Positions 26,422 to 35,559 of a stretch of DNA of 43,229 nucleotides are shown piece after piece (the first letter of the stretch is position 1; every line of letters begins with the position of its first letter). The notes under the pieces were generated by a model that saw only the letters and a list, made by a program, of their open reading frames with translations, did not search any database and was not told where the DNA came from. The stretch covers positions 1-43,229 of IMG/VR virus record IMGVR_UViG_3300030520_000050, one strand, 5' to 3'. Position numbers and translations under genes: made by a program. Source of the DNA: a virus.

Positions 26422-26636
26422 GGCACCACGGCGACTGGAGCTAAAGCTGTCACAGCGGCTAGTGGTATGGTCACCGTGGAACTAGTCACGTCCACCGTAT
26501 TACCAGCCAGCAATAGTTGGAACAGCGAAGCAACCCCAGCGGGCGTCGCACAGATGGCGGTCAGTTGAGCCAGAGTGAGCCCATAGATCGGGTTGCTGCC
26601 TATATTCTGGGGTAGCGGATTGCCGACGAGTGTCAT
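26418..26636 (-). CDS. 72-aa protein downstream of tail fibre
   Basis: Starts MTLVGNPLPQNIGSNPIYGL and is rich in Ala, Val and Thr. It has alternating hydrophobic positions (VDVTSSTVTIPLAAVTAL) typical of a small beta structure. AGGA precedes ATG 26636, two bases after the fibre stop. It may be a fibre-associated or tail accessory protein. No family is recognised. Confidence 0.6.
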   Translation of the reverse strand: MTLVGNPLPQNIGSNPIYGLTLAQLTAICATPAGVASLFQLLLAGNTVDVTSSTVTIPLAAVTALAPVAVVP

Positions 26637-26637
26637 G

Positions 26638-28704
26638 TTATCCTACCCTTCGCGCGAAAAGACTGCCAGTCGCGCCCCAATTAGTGCCGCCAGATTGCAC
26701 TCCTGATAGGTAAACCGTTTGGGCGCCTGACACGGTTACATTCAATATCAGCCCACTAAGCACCGGGCCTACTGCCGTGCTTATACCAAACATTTGCTGC
26801 ACACTGGTAGCGGGACCAGAAATGGACGCCGAAGTCGTGCTGACCCAGGCGGATAGGGATGTCGCGTTCCCACTGCTGCCCACGTAGCTCAACCCGCCAT
26901 GCACTTCCCATACGCCAGCCGTTAATGAAAGCCCACAGAAATCGGCTAGTGTGGTGCTGGGCGCCGCACCGTAAGTATATGCGGTTTGAGTGCCCGATCC
27001 CGCACTGCTGGTGTTGACATAGATGCCCGCCACAGCGTTCGCGATCGTGGTTGATAGGTGGAAAGTGCTCGAATTTATGGGGGTCGCGAAGTAAGTAGTG
27101 GGGGCTCCTGATAGCCCCGATGGCAGACCTCCGGTCGTCGTGAATTGAACCGCGCAGATGCCAGTCATCCCGTGTCCAGACAGCGTGACAACCGCGGGGC
27201 TGGCATTGGTGATTGTGCAAGTTCCTGACACCGCACCGGAAGTTTGGGCGAACAAAAGCTCACCAATGGCTCCCGCGGCTGGATTGGAACCAGCCGTGAG
27301 ACCAACTACGTCCAGACTGCCGGAATTGATGGCCAGGTTCGGTCCCAACGCGCTGACCGTGCCGGCGTTCCACTCGACGGTCAGGGTGCCCGTGGCGACA
27401 ATCGGGCTGGTGCTGGCTGATATGCCCGCGCCTGAGACCGCTACCTGGGTTACCGTGCCAGTGCCGGGCGCGCTGGCGGACAGAGTGCCCCCGGACAGAG
27501 ACAGGTTAGAACCGATCGTGGTGACGACACCCGCTTCCCAGTTGGGGGTGAGGGTGGTGCCAGCCGCATCCCATGCCACGAAGCCTGAAGGCACGGCGTT
27601 CACGAAGCTGCCCACTGTGTTCAGCGTGGCGATGTCGGCGCTCGAGCCGTTGTGCAGAACGAAGGCCGGGAAGACCGCGCCAGTCACGTTGAAGGTCACG
27701 CCGCCCGTGCCAGTCGCCGGGTTCTGGTTCCCGATCACATCGCCGTTCCATTGGCCGGACGACGGACTGTAGAACCACACTAGTTGCGCGGTGAGGTCAA
27801 CCGCTATCATGGCGGTCGGATAAGTGGAGGCGTTGTAATACCAGGAGGTGTCGGAGATTTTGGTCGAACCGTTGAAGTAGACGTTGCCCACGCCTTCCTG
27901 ATAGCCGATCGCGTCTCCATCGGATCCGAGGTAGTTGCCGGACAGCGCCCAGGAACTATTGGCCAGACCCCAGATGAAGCCGTTGCCGCCGTCTACTGAG
28001 CTACAGGTGACCTCGAAGACATACTTGCCGGAGGACTTGGAAGTCGTGCCACGCACGCCATACCAGGTGTTGGTGGACGCCCCGGTCTCCGTCGCCGTCT
28101 CGTTGCCGTTGGACAGGGTGATGTGGCTGTCCTTGTCAGATGGGTTCCATGTGGTGACCGCGCCGCCCGTCAGGGCCAGCCCCGTGCCGAGCGCGGTGAC
28201 CGTGCCCGCTGACCACTCGCTGGATCCACCGGTTGCCTCAAGAGACCCACTAACGATCGTCAGGCCCGAGCCTACCGAGGTGACGACTGTCGTCTGCCAG
28301 TCACCCGTGATCGTGCCGGAGTTGATCGCCAGTCCAGCTCCCAGCGTGCCAACCGTGCCGGCGGTCCACTCCTGCGTGGGAAAGGTAACGGTCAGGGTGG
28401 TGCCGACAATCGACAGCCCGGAGCTGAAGGCGGTGACTTCTCCCTCGCGCCATGCGGTCTCGAGTGTGGTGCCAGAGATGGACAGCCCGGTCCCGAGCGC
28501 GGAGATCGCCCCCGCCGTCCACTCCTGCGGCGCGGGGTTAGCTGGCCCTGTCACCACTCCACTGGACACCAGTTGCTTGCCCAGGCCAGGGATGGAGAGT
28601 AGCTCCGCGGGGCCGTTGCCAGGGGTCGCCCGGCCAAGGATATAGCCCGCCGGCATGGACACCCGGATCCCGCGAGGGTTGATCTTGGGGGTGTTACTGG
28701 CCAC
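26638..28704 (-). CDS. Tail fibre protein with 22-aa repeats and SPRY-like domain
   Basis: 688-aa protein. After an N-terminal head (1-60) come five repeats of about 22-32 residues of the form W-x-AG-x-V-x-x-LG-x-x-L-x-I-x-GTL (about 61-180). A SPRY-like domain follows (about 188-365: SGKYVFEVTC, WGLANSSWAL, GSDGDAIGYQ, VYFNGS, AVDLTAQLVWF). Two more repeats (about 385-470) and a Ser/Thr/Gly-rich C-terminal beta region complete it. Repeats like these build trimeric beta-prism shafts, and the SPRY-like and C-terminal parts may bind the receptor. The start is GTG 28704, overlapping the upstream stop; ATG 28656 is an alternative. Confidence 0.8.
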   Translation of the reverse strand: MASNTPKINPRGIRVSMPAGYILGRATPGNGPAELLSIPGLGKQLVSSGVVTGPANPAPQEWTAGAISALGTGLSISGTTLETAWREGEVTAFSSGLSIVGTTLTVTFPTQEWTAGTVGTLGAGLAINSGTITGDWQTTVVTSVGSGLTIVSGSLEATGGSSEWSAGTVTALGTGLALTGGAVTTWNPSDKDSHITLSNGNETATETGASTNTWYGVRGTTSKSSGKYVFEVTCSSVDGGNGFIWGLANSSWALSGNYLGSDGDAIGYQEGVGNVYFNGSTKISDTSWYYNASTYPTAMIAVDLTAQLVWFYSPSSGQWNGDVIGNQNPATGTGGVTFNVTGAVFPAFVLHNGSSADIATLNTVGSFVNAVPSGFVAWDAAGTTLTPNWEAGVVTTIGSNLSLSGGTLSASAPGTGTVTQVAVSGAGISASTSPIVATGTLTVEWNAGTVSALGPNLAINSGSLDVVGLTAGSNPAAGAIGELLFAQTSGAVSGTCTITNASPAVVTLSGHGMTGICAVQFTTTGGLPSGLSGAPTTYFATPINSSTFHLSTTIANAVAGIYVNTSSAGSGTQTAYTYGAAPSTTLADFCGLSLTAGVWEVHGGLSYVGSSGNATSLSAWVSTTSASISGPATSVQQMFGISTAVGPVLSGLILNVTVSGAQTVYLSGVQSGGTNWGATGSLFARRVG

Positions 28705-31700
28705 TGGCCGCGCCCTTCGCCGTCGCCGCGTCCCACTCTTTCTGCAACTGCTTCTGGTAGACCTGGAGCTGGGGGATGTATCGATTGTAGATCGCGTCGA
28801 TCCCCTTCTGCTTGTCGGCCAACGACATGCCAGGCTTCTCCGCTATCATCGTGACCGCTTGGTTGATCGTGGACATTGACTTCTCGAGCCCAAGGATCTT
28901 CTGGCCAGCCATCATCTTATCAGCTACAGACGCTTCGGTCGCGTCCTTGTCCTTGATCCCCTTGCGAGTGTCCGCGATGCTCTGCTTGACCTTATCTATC
29001 CAGGTGTAGGTATCTTCGATCGTCTTCGGGGTGTAATCCGAGCTGGTGATGAAGAAAGATTTGGTGAACACGTCATGAAGAAGTCCCTGATTGTGAGGGC
29101 TCGGGATGCTGCCGTCGATTACGTGCGCCAGGGTGTAGATCCCCGGTGCCCATTCTTTGAAATAGTTCTCCGCGACGATCGGACTGATCTGCGCGATCCC
29201 GCCGGGGAAGTAGGGCCGTGGTGATCCCAGCACCTTCGCCATGCCGATGGCCAGAGGTGACGTGTAGGGACCATACTGCTGCGGAGCGGCGAGCTGCTTC
29301 ATGCTGTCAGACAAGAGTGGCGTGCCACTGACGATCTTGGTGTTGGTGGCTTGCTCAGCGATAGGCCCAAGCAAGCCGGGGACGCCCAGCGGCATGAACG
29401 TCTGGATGAAGGGCGCCATGTTCTCCGCGAACGTCCGCGGCTTGTCGCCAGCCATCCAATCCACGAACCGCTCGGCCAGCGCGGTGAAGGCATACCCGAG
29501 CACGTAAGGTTTCGGAGCAGTCATGCGATAGCCCGTGGCTTCATCGACTGGCCCGTTGAAATGTAGATCCTTCTGCCACTGCGGGATCTCGGTGGACCGG
29601 TCAACGGGGGCCAGATGCTTGTCTTGTAGCCGGTTGATAACCGCGAGGCCGACAGCCGGGATCGTCAGGTAGGATATCCCTCTGGCCATGAAGAACGCCA
29701 TGTCCCTCGCCTGTGTGGCGCGATCTTGTGTGTTGGTCTGAAGCGCCCGCCCGAGCTGTTCAACGTCTTTGATCATGACGGAGCCGAAGGGGATCATGCT
29801 GGTGAAAGCCTGGGCTGCCGCGGATGCGACTGGTTCACGGAAGTCGAGCGAGTTGGTCGCGGACGTATTGTGGGCCACGAGTGGCGCGGAGCCCTTGCGG
29901 AGCTGGTGGGCGAAGTCGCCACGCTGGGCGGCATAGTGCGCGGCGTGCATCAGCACTCCACCCCATTGCGCCGGGTTCGCGTGGCTGTTCCACGCCCGAT
30001 TGATCAGGCCAGACTTCTTCGCCACGTAATCAAAGTCACCGTCTTTCCAGATCCGGTCTATGTCGGAGACCGCGGTAGCTCCACCATGGATCTGAAACTG
30101 TCGGCCGAGCTCGCTGACATCCTGGCCAGTCATATCCCTGATGGCGTCCGGCAAACCCTCGAAGATGTTCATCAAGGGGAAGCGGGGGGTCTCACCAGCT
30201 ACGGCTCGGCCGTATTCCGCGTGCGCGGTCGCGGTGATCCAGAAGTGTGGCATGATGGCCAGGTTCTTCGTGATGAACCGAGAGACCGATCGCATGGTCG
30301 CGACAAGGAAATTGGTGTTGTGGATAGCCATGGCGTTGTGAGTGATCGCCGTCACCCGTGGATCGTCCGAGCGCCACAACTCCGGCACGCCATCGCGGAA
30401 GTAGAGGAAGTGGTTCTCATTGCCCGCCATGCCGTTGTATGCGCGATAGGCCAGCGCGGGCAGGGCGGCTTCCTTGGCGGCCCCGGTGATCTCATTGCCA
30501 TCTTCATCCTCGAGCCGGCCCTTCAGCAGAGCGCCCGTGTCCAGGTCGATGCCCATGGTCTTCGGGTCAACCTTCTCGAGGCCGAAGTTATCCGCGGCGC
30601 CCATCATTTCGACCAGGCCAACCAGATGTCCAAAGCGGGCGTTCTGATCGCCCATGGCTACCATGCGATGCCAGTTGGCGACCGTCGAAGACGCGGGGTC
30701 GTTGATCTTGATATCGGACCCTTCCATCTTGCGGAGCGTGCGCGTGCCTCGGCTGGTGCTCGGGGTCAAGGTATCCTTGGGGTCCATGATACGATCGAAC
30801 GTGACGTAGTAGTTGTTCAGGTCATTCAAGGCTTTCTCGCGAACGTCATTCACCATCCCGCGGAGCCGATAGTAGTGGGTCAAACCTTGGTTGGCCTGCT
30901 GCCAGAGCTTGGCGAACTCCCCATACTTCGCCTGGGTCGCCGGGTCCGCCATGTGCGCCGCGGCCACGTCGAGCGGGATCCCGGTGTTGATGCCTTGGGC
31001 TGCCTTCTCCACGGTGCGGCCAGCCAACAGATAGTTCCACGCGCCTGGGGTGGTGCCACCATTCTTGGTCGCCGCGTCGAACGCATCGAATACAGAGGGG
31101 CCACCAGTTTCCTTGAACCCAAACTCCGTGGGTTCGACCGTGCCCAGCTTGAACATGGCGTAAGTGCGCGCCTTCGACCCATAGGTCATCCGGCCCATCG
31201 CCTCGAGCCCGATCTGGTGTGGCGCTTTGATCTGGCCCTCCGCGGTATGTGGACCAAGCAGGCCCAGCTCCCGATCAATCGAGCGATCAGGCGAGAGCTG
31301 GCTGTTGAACTTGGCCAGGAAACCACGGAGGCTACCGCCAGCGGACTTGAAGAACCCTGGCTGCCCAGGCTTCTCGCCCACGATGTCCCCGATGACCTTC
31401 TCGCGGTAGTCTTCGTTCTTCAGAAACTCAGCGCGTGGTCCCGGTTCATCCGGGCCAGGTAGCTTAGGCACTTCCGGAGGTTCTTCAGGCGGTTCACCCC
31501 CGCCCGCGGCGCGTTCCGCCAGGGCGTTGACCGGAGGTTCCCATTTGCCATCGTCACCCTGCGCGGTGATCATCTTGTCTTCAACCGGCGAGACGCCCAT
31601 GGGCTCCACGGGTGGCTTCGCGCCGCGTAAAGCTTCCGTGAATTTCTGCACGACTTCCCGTGCGTCTCCAGGTTTCCAACCACCTCGGTTGACCAGCCCA

Positions 31701-33346
31701 TTCACGATGTTGTCCGCGATCTTCTCCGGAGGAATACCCGAAGCAGACATGTCTTCGTAGGCGTTCTTCAGGCGCACGAAAGCCGCCTGCGCGGTCGGAC
31801 TGCTCTTGCCACCTGGCACCGCCAGGATATCTTCCGCGCGCACACCGCGGATCGCGAGAGCCGCCTGGTAGCCGGCTTCCGACACGTCTTCGTCTGGGTG
31901 CATACGCTCGCTGTGAGCGTCCATCACTTGTTTGATCTCGTCCGCCTGAGCTTCCGTCTCCCCAGTGCCGTAGATCAGGCGCTCCTGATCTGGGGTCAGC
32001 TTACCATACTTCGCATCGAACTCCTTGGCGCCCTCGTCCGCGCGCTCGGGGTTGCTACTGTTCTGCTTGCGGTCCAGCCGGTTGAACTCCTGGGCCTCAT
32101 CTTCACCGCCCAGGGCTTTGACGAGTTTCTCATGGTCACCCATGGACTTCTCTTCGTGCATCCGCTGAAGTTCGTCCGGTGTCTTGGTGTAGAGCTGGCC
32201 ACTGTCGCCCTGGCCCGGCGGCAACACTTCGCCTTCCGCTTCGGTCTTGTAAGGCTTCGGTTCGGCCAGTTTCATCTGGTCGAGTAGTGGAGTGACGCGC
32301 GTGCCGTCCGCGGCCCTCGGGGCCAGCAGTTCTTCCTGCACACTGACATCCTGGCCCGCTACCTTGCCGAGGTCGAGCGGGCGGATCCCGGTATGCGCGT
32401 AGGCATCCCAGATGTTGGTCGTGATCGCTTCGCCCGCGGGCGTAGTTATTGGCCGGGCGGTCGCCCCATGAGGCACGATGGCATGCGCGGCGGCGAACCC
32501 AAAGCCAAGAACGACCGCGGGCAGAACTTCGTTCGCGGTGGGCACCCGGCCCTCGAGCGCGTCGCCTACCGTGGTGGCCGCCACACCAAAGCTTGCTGCT
32601 TCGGCTGCCTTGCCGCTCACCGTGGCCGCTGCTGAGCCGAGGAGAGGTTCTGCCCCTTCTGCTACCTTGGCGCCGAGCGGGCCGGCTACGGCCCCTCCAA
32701 CGGCTCCCTCGGCCGCGCCCTTTCCAGCTTCTTTGCCCACGCGGTTCCAGGCCACGTCGGCCAGGCCAGCCATAATGTCTTTCCAGGTGGCTGTCGGGTT
32801 CTTGGCGTAGATCTGGGTCAGCGCTTCCCGCATGCCCGACGTGAGGGCTGAGCCACCCGCGCCGGCACCAACCGCGACGCCAACCGGCCCCGCTCGAGCG
32901 CCCATCAGCCCGCCGCCCGCGCCGCCCGCCATGAAGGTAGGGAGGTCCCCAACTACTGACCCGATCCCGCCCATGACACTTTGGAACATGGAAGGGTTGT
33001 CGGGCATCTTGAAGGCTGGCTTGCCGTTCAACAGCAGGCCAGACGGTTCGTGACCGAAGCCGGCGGCCATGTATTCCAGTGGGCTGCCCGCGATCCTGGC
33101 GTGGTCGTCAAGGCTCAACTGGTCGAGGTTGGCGTGCAACTCGTCGCTCATTGGGGCGACGTTCATCTTTGGGCTATCCCAGCCCCAATACTTCATCACG
33201 TCGTTGTATTTCGCGCCCGCGTCGATCGCGATCTTGCTCTGCCGGAGCGCCTCGCCCTGAACGTCGTCAGGCTTGGCGCCAGCATCTATCGCGATCTGCA
33301 TTTCCCGCGCACCCGCGGGCCTGTCATCCATCAAAGGGTCAGCCAT
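28694..33346 (-). CDS. Large internal virion / DNA-ejection protein
   Basis: 1550-aa protein. The N-terminus has two AIDAGAK repeats, then a Gly/Ala-rich region (about 125-290) of glycine-zipper type that could insert into membranes. The centre is charged and Pro-rich (about 590-660). The second half contains FITKNLAIMPHFWITATAHAEYG, resembling large polyvalent-protein-associated domains, and the C-terminus is a long coiled-coil region. Its size and its position between the fibre and smaller internal proteins match podovirus gp16-type ejection proteins that enter the host first and form a DNA conduit. No clear lytic transglycosylase motif was seen. ATG 33346 overlaps the upstream stop (TGATG). 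Confidence 0.82.
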   Translation of the reverse strand: MADPLMDDRPAGAREMQIAIDAGAKPDDVQGEALRQSKIAIDAGAKYNDVMKYWGWDSPKMNVAPMSDELHANLDQLSLDDHARIAGSPLEYMAAGFGHEPSGLLLNGKPAFKMPDNPSMFQSVMGGIGSVVGDLPTFMAGGAGGGLMGARAGPVGVAVGAGAGGSALTSGMREALTQIYAKNPTATWKDIMAGLADVAWNRVGKEAGKGAAEGAVGGAVAGPLGAKVAEGAEPLLGSAAATVSGKAAEAASFGVAATTVGDALEGRVPTANEVLPAVVLGFGFAAAHAIVPHGATARPITTPAGEAITTNIWDAYAHTGIRPLDLGKVAGQDVSVQEELLAPRAADGTRVTPLLDQMKLAEPKPYKTEAEGEVLPPGQGDSGQLYTKTPDELQRMHEEKSMGDHEKLVKALGGEDEAQEFNRLDRKQNSSNPERADEGAKEFDAKYGKLTPDQERLIYGTGETEAQADEIKQVMDAHSERMHPDEDVSEAGYQAALAIRGVRAEDILAVPGGKSSPTAQAAFVRLKNAYEDMSASGIPPEKIADNIVNGLVNRGGWKPGDAREVVQKFTEALRGAKPPVEPMGVSPVEDKMITAQGDDGKWEPPVNALAERAAGGGEPPEEPPEVPKLPGPDEPGPRAEFLKNEDYREKVIGDIVGEKPGQPGFFKSAGGSLRGFLAKFNSQLSPDRSIDRELGLLGPHTAEGQIKAPHQIGLEAMGRMTYGSKARTYAMFKLGTVEPTEFGFKETGGPSVFDAFDAATKNGGTTPGAWNYLLAGRTVEKAAQGINTGIPLDVAAAHMADPATQAKYGEFAKLWQQANQGLTHYYRLRGMVNDVREKALNDLNNYYVTFDRIMDPKDTLTPSTSRGTRTLRKMEGSDIKINDPASSTVANWHRMVAMGDQNARFGHLVGLVEMMGAADNFGLEKVDPKTMGIDLDTGALLKGRLEDEDGNEITGAAKEAALPALAYRAYNGMAGNENHFLYFRDGVPELWRSDDPRVTAITHNAMAIHNTNFLVATMRSVSRFITKNLAIMPHFWITATAHAEYGRAVAGETPRFPLMNIFEGLPDAIRDMTGQDVSELGRQFQIHGGATAVSDIDRIWKDGDFDYVAKKSGLINRAWNSHANPAQWGGVLMHAAHYAAQRGDFAHQLRKGSAPLVAHNTSATNSLDFREPVASAAAQAFTSMIPFGSVMIKDVEQLGRALQTNTQDRATQARDMAFFMARGISYLTIPAVGLAVINRLQDKHLAPVDRSTEIPQWQKDLHFNGPVDEATGYRMTAPKPYVLGYAFTALAERFVDWMAGDKPRTFAENMAPFIQTFMPLGVPGLLGPIAEQATNTKIVSGTPLLSDSMKQLAAPQQYGPYTSPLAIGMAKVLGSPRPYFPGGIAQISPIVAENYFKEWAPGIYTLAHVIDGSIPSPHNQGLLHDVFTKSFFITSSDYTPKTIEDTYTWIDKVKQSIADTRKGIKDKDATEASVADKMMAGQKILGLEKSMSTINQAVTMIAEKPGMSLADKQKGIDAIYNRYIPQLQVYQKQLQKEWDAATAKGAASGQ

Positions 33347-35100
33347 CACTTGTTCCCTTTAGCGTAGTCTACCAAAGCCTTCATGCCAGGAGATAGACTA
33401 TCCAGTTGGGATTGGCCAGGGGTGCTGACCGCTGGCGCTCCGCGGGGAGTTTCATTGACCCGAGCTTTGGGCGGACCCAGGTCGTTGCCCGTGGACGGAT
33501 CGAAGTTGCCATCGTTCCGCGGGGGTGTTGGCGTGGGGGTCGGGGTAGGCGCCAATTCCTCGGGCGTCTGGCCATAGCGCGGCGGGGTCACACCGCCTGT
33601 GCCGAGAAACTCAGCCATGATCGCGGCGGACTGGTCGGGCGTCACGGACAAGGCTTTGTCATAGCCCTGGTAGATCCAGTTCTTGCTGTTCGGATCGTGG
33701 ACCAACTCTTCGACCGTGAGCCCCCGCTGCAATCCATTCAACAGCTTCGTGCGAGCCTGGGCATTGAAGGCGTCCAACTTGAAACTCTGGCCAGGTAGCA
33801 TTTGCTGACCCATGCCAATCTTCGGGTTGAGGTCGATCGCCATGTCCTTGTTGGTCTTGGCGAAGTCCTGAAGCGCGTTCCGCACGAGGGGATCTCGATC
33901 GCCACGAGCCTGGAGCTGGCCAATCTGTTGCACGTCATCTCGGCTCAAACCACCCGGCCGGCCATTGGCCCCATCGGCTTCCGCTTTGTTCAGCTCGTTG
34001 ATCGTCAACCGGTTGGGGTCACCTTCCGGCAAAGCAGCCCGATCGTAGAACTCTTTCTTCGTGGCCATGTCCGAGGTAACCTGGGGGTTTTCAACTCTGG
34101 ACTGAGCGATCTCCCCAATAGTATGCGCGTGGTCGAGGGGGATCAAGCCTTTGGACGCCGCGACCATGGCATCATGAGCGATCGATGGATCCATGGGCTG
34201 GCCCGGCGGGGTGTTGGCCATACGAGTAGCGAACTGCGCATCGACCTTCCGGGCGGTTTCCTGGCGCGCCAGGTTCGCGTTCTCTCGCGACAGCACCGCG
34301 TCTTGTCTGGCCTGCGTCTTCGCTTCCTTGGCGAGCTGGATGATGTGCGTGGCGTCAACTGTGCCCGCCAGGTCCGGCGGCAGCTTGTTGAGCATCGCCA
34401 AGGCGGCATCAGGGTGGTTGACCGCCATGGACCCGAGGGCCGCGTCCATGATCTTGCCTTGGGCCAGAGTGCCATACTTCGCGGAGGCAGCCGCCTTTTC
34501 CACCGGCCCCATGTTGGGGTGAGCCTGGATGATCGCGTCGAACTGGGCCTTGGCACCTTGGGCCAGACTAACCGCTTGCGTTGGGTCTTTGGCGGCCAAT
34601 CCGGCGAGGGAGTTGGCCAGTTGATTGGCGGCGATGTCCGTCTGCGCTTTGGACACGTTGGCGAGATCGGTCAACGCCTGCGTGTGACGCGCCAGTTGGC
34701 GTTGGCTGTCGTGCTCGATCAAGGCATCCCGCACTTCACCGGCGGGCGCCGCGTCAATGACTTTCTGGGACTGCGCTTTATAGATGTCCGCGATCTGCTG
34801 CGGGGCGTCCGCCTGGTCTGAGAAACCCGGCTCCTTCATCTTGTCCTGGGCCTGATCGTAAGCCGTGCTCTCCGCGGTGGCGAGCCCGGCCATCCCGTTG
34901 GCCAGATCCTTATGCTTCTGCAAGTTCTGGTAGTCCGTTACCATGCGGCCAACCTCGCCGAAGCCTTGCTTTATCTTGGCCGCCGTCTGATCCGCGGTCT
35001 GCGAGATCTTGTAAGCCGCCTGGACGCTGGCCCGTTCCCCCACGTCGGAGGGATGAACCGTCTGGTCGGGCGACGCGCTATATTCAATGATGTTGGGCAT
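33346..35100 (-). CDS. Internal virion protein
   Basis: 584-aa, almost entirely helical, Ala/Gln-rich protein without signal or membrane segments. Long stretches such as QTADQTAAKIKQGFGEVGRM and KEAKTQARQDAVLSRENANLARQ suggest extended coiled coils. The C-terminus has a PTPTPTPTPP linker and a disordered Asn/Pro/Gly tail. Like T7 gp15 it lies between the small and the very large internal virion genes, and it probably forms part of the core and the trans-envelope ejection tube. ATG 35100 overlaps the previous stop (TGATG). Confidence 0.75.
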   Translation of the reverse strand: MPNIIEYSASPDQTVHPSDVGERASVQAAYKISQTADQTAAKIKQGFGEVGRMVTDYQNLQKHKDLANGMAGLATAESTAYDQAQDKMKEPGFSDQADAPQQIADIYKAQSQKVIDAAPAGEVRDALIEHDSQRQLARHTQALTDLANVSKAQTDIAANQLANSLAGLAAKDPTQAVSLAQGAKAQFDAIIQAHPNMGPVEKAAASAKYGTLAQGKIMDAALGSMAVNHPDAALAMLNKLPPDLAGTVDATHIIQLAKEAKTQARQDAVLSRENANLARQETARKVDAQFATRMANTPPGQPMDPSIAHDAMVAASKGLIPLDHAHTIGEIAQSRVENPQVTSDMATKKEFYDRAALPEGDPNRLTINELNKAEADGANGRPGGLSRDDVQQIGQLQARGDRDPLVRNALQDFAKTNKDMAIDLNPKIGMGQQMLPGQSFKLDAFNAQARTKLLNGLQRGLTVEELVHDPNSKNWIYQGYDKALSVTPDQSAAIMAEFLGTGGVTPPRYGQTPEELAPTPTPTPTPPRNDGNFDPSTGNDLGPPKARVNETPRGAPAVSTPGQSQLDSLSPGMKALVDYAKGNK

Positions 35101-35555
35101 CAGAGCAAACTCGCTATAGCGGCGACCCCGGAGAACGCGGCACCAATCGTGTCGCCTTCAGCCTTCTCTTTTTCCTGCGCGGCCATGCTGGCGTCCGCCT
35201 CTTGCTGTTCTTGGTAAGCGTTTTCCTGCACAACGTCATTGCTGACCTGGGTGTGCAGATTGATGCTGAACTGGCTCTTGTTGGCGAACTCGAGCGCCTG
35301 CGCGGTGGAACTGGTCCCCGAGAAGCCCGCCGCGGAAGTTTCCGCCATCTGAGTGCCGGCCAGCATCGAGAGTTGCCGGGCACCCTGAGCTTGCTGGGTA
35401 ACGATGTTGCCTTGCTCGACCTGGACGTTGACCTGTGCCGCGGCCGCCGCGGTGGTATACATGGAGGCCGCTTCACGCGCGCCAGCCGCGGCGAACAGAT
35501 CTCCAACCGCTGAACCAACGTCGTTTACCGCGGCTCCATAGTTCGCACCACTCAT
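35100..35555 (-). CDS. Small internal virion protein
   Basis: 151-aa protein starting MSGANYGAAVNDVG. An Ala/Gly-rich N-terminal hydrophobic stretch is followed by a Gln-rich helix (AAAAAQVNVQVEQGNIVTQQ). A charged coiled coil (about 105-135) precedes a hydrophobic C-terminus GAAFSGVAAIASLL. The order nozzle, small, medium and large internal protein matches T7 gp12-gp14-gp15-gp16, so it is probably the gp14-like ejection protein. AGGTAATCC precedes ATG 35555. Confidence 0.7.
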   Translation of the reverse strand: MSGANYGAAVNDVGSAVGDLFAAAGAREAASMYTTAAAAAQVNVQVEQGNIVTQQAQGARQLSMLAGTQMAETSAAGFSGTSSTAQALEFANKSQFSINLHTQVSNDVVQENAYQEQQEADASMAAQEKEKAEGDTIGAAFSGVAAIASLL

Positions 35556-35559
35556 TGGA

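Noticed and set aside
26638-28704. Diversity-generating retroelement, suggested by the BPP-1-like head genes and repeat-rich fibre
   Set aside because: No reverse transcriptase, accessory protein or template repeat was found; the fibre repeats are structural.
29726-31462. Long plus-strand open frame (578 codons) opposite the 1550-aa ejection protein
   Set aside because: It lies wholly antisense to a convincing late gene, is very rich in Arg, Gly, Val and His as GC-rich shadow frames are, and has no ribosome binding site or operon context.
33802-34821. Plus-strand frame of 339 codons opposite the 584-aa internal virion protein
   Set aside because: Antisense shadow of a coherent helical protein, with no promoter, ribosome binding site or recognised domain.
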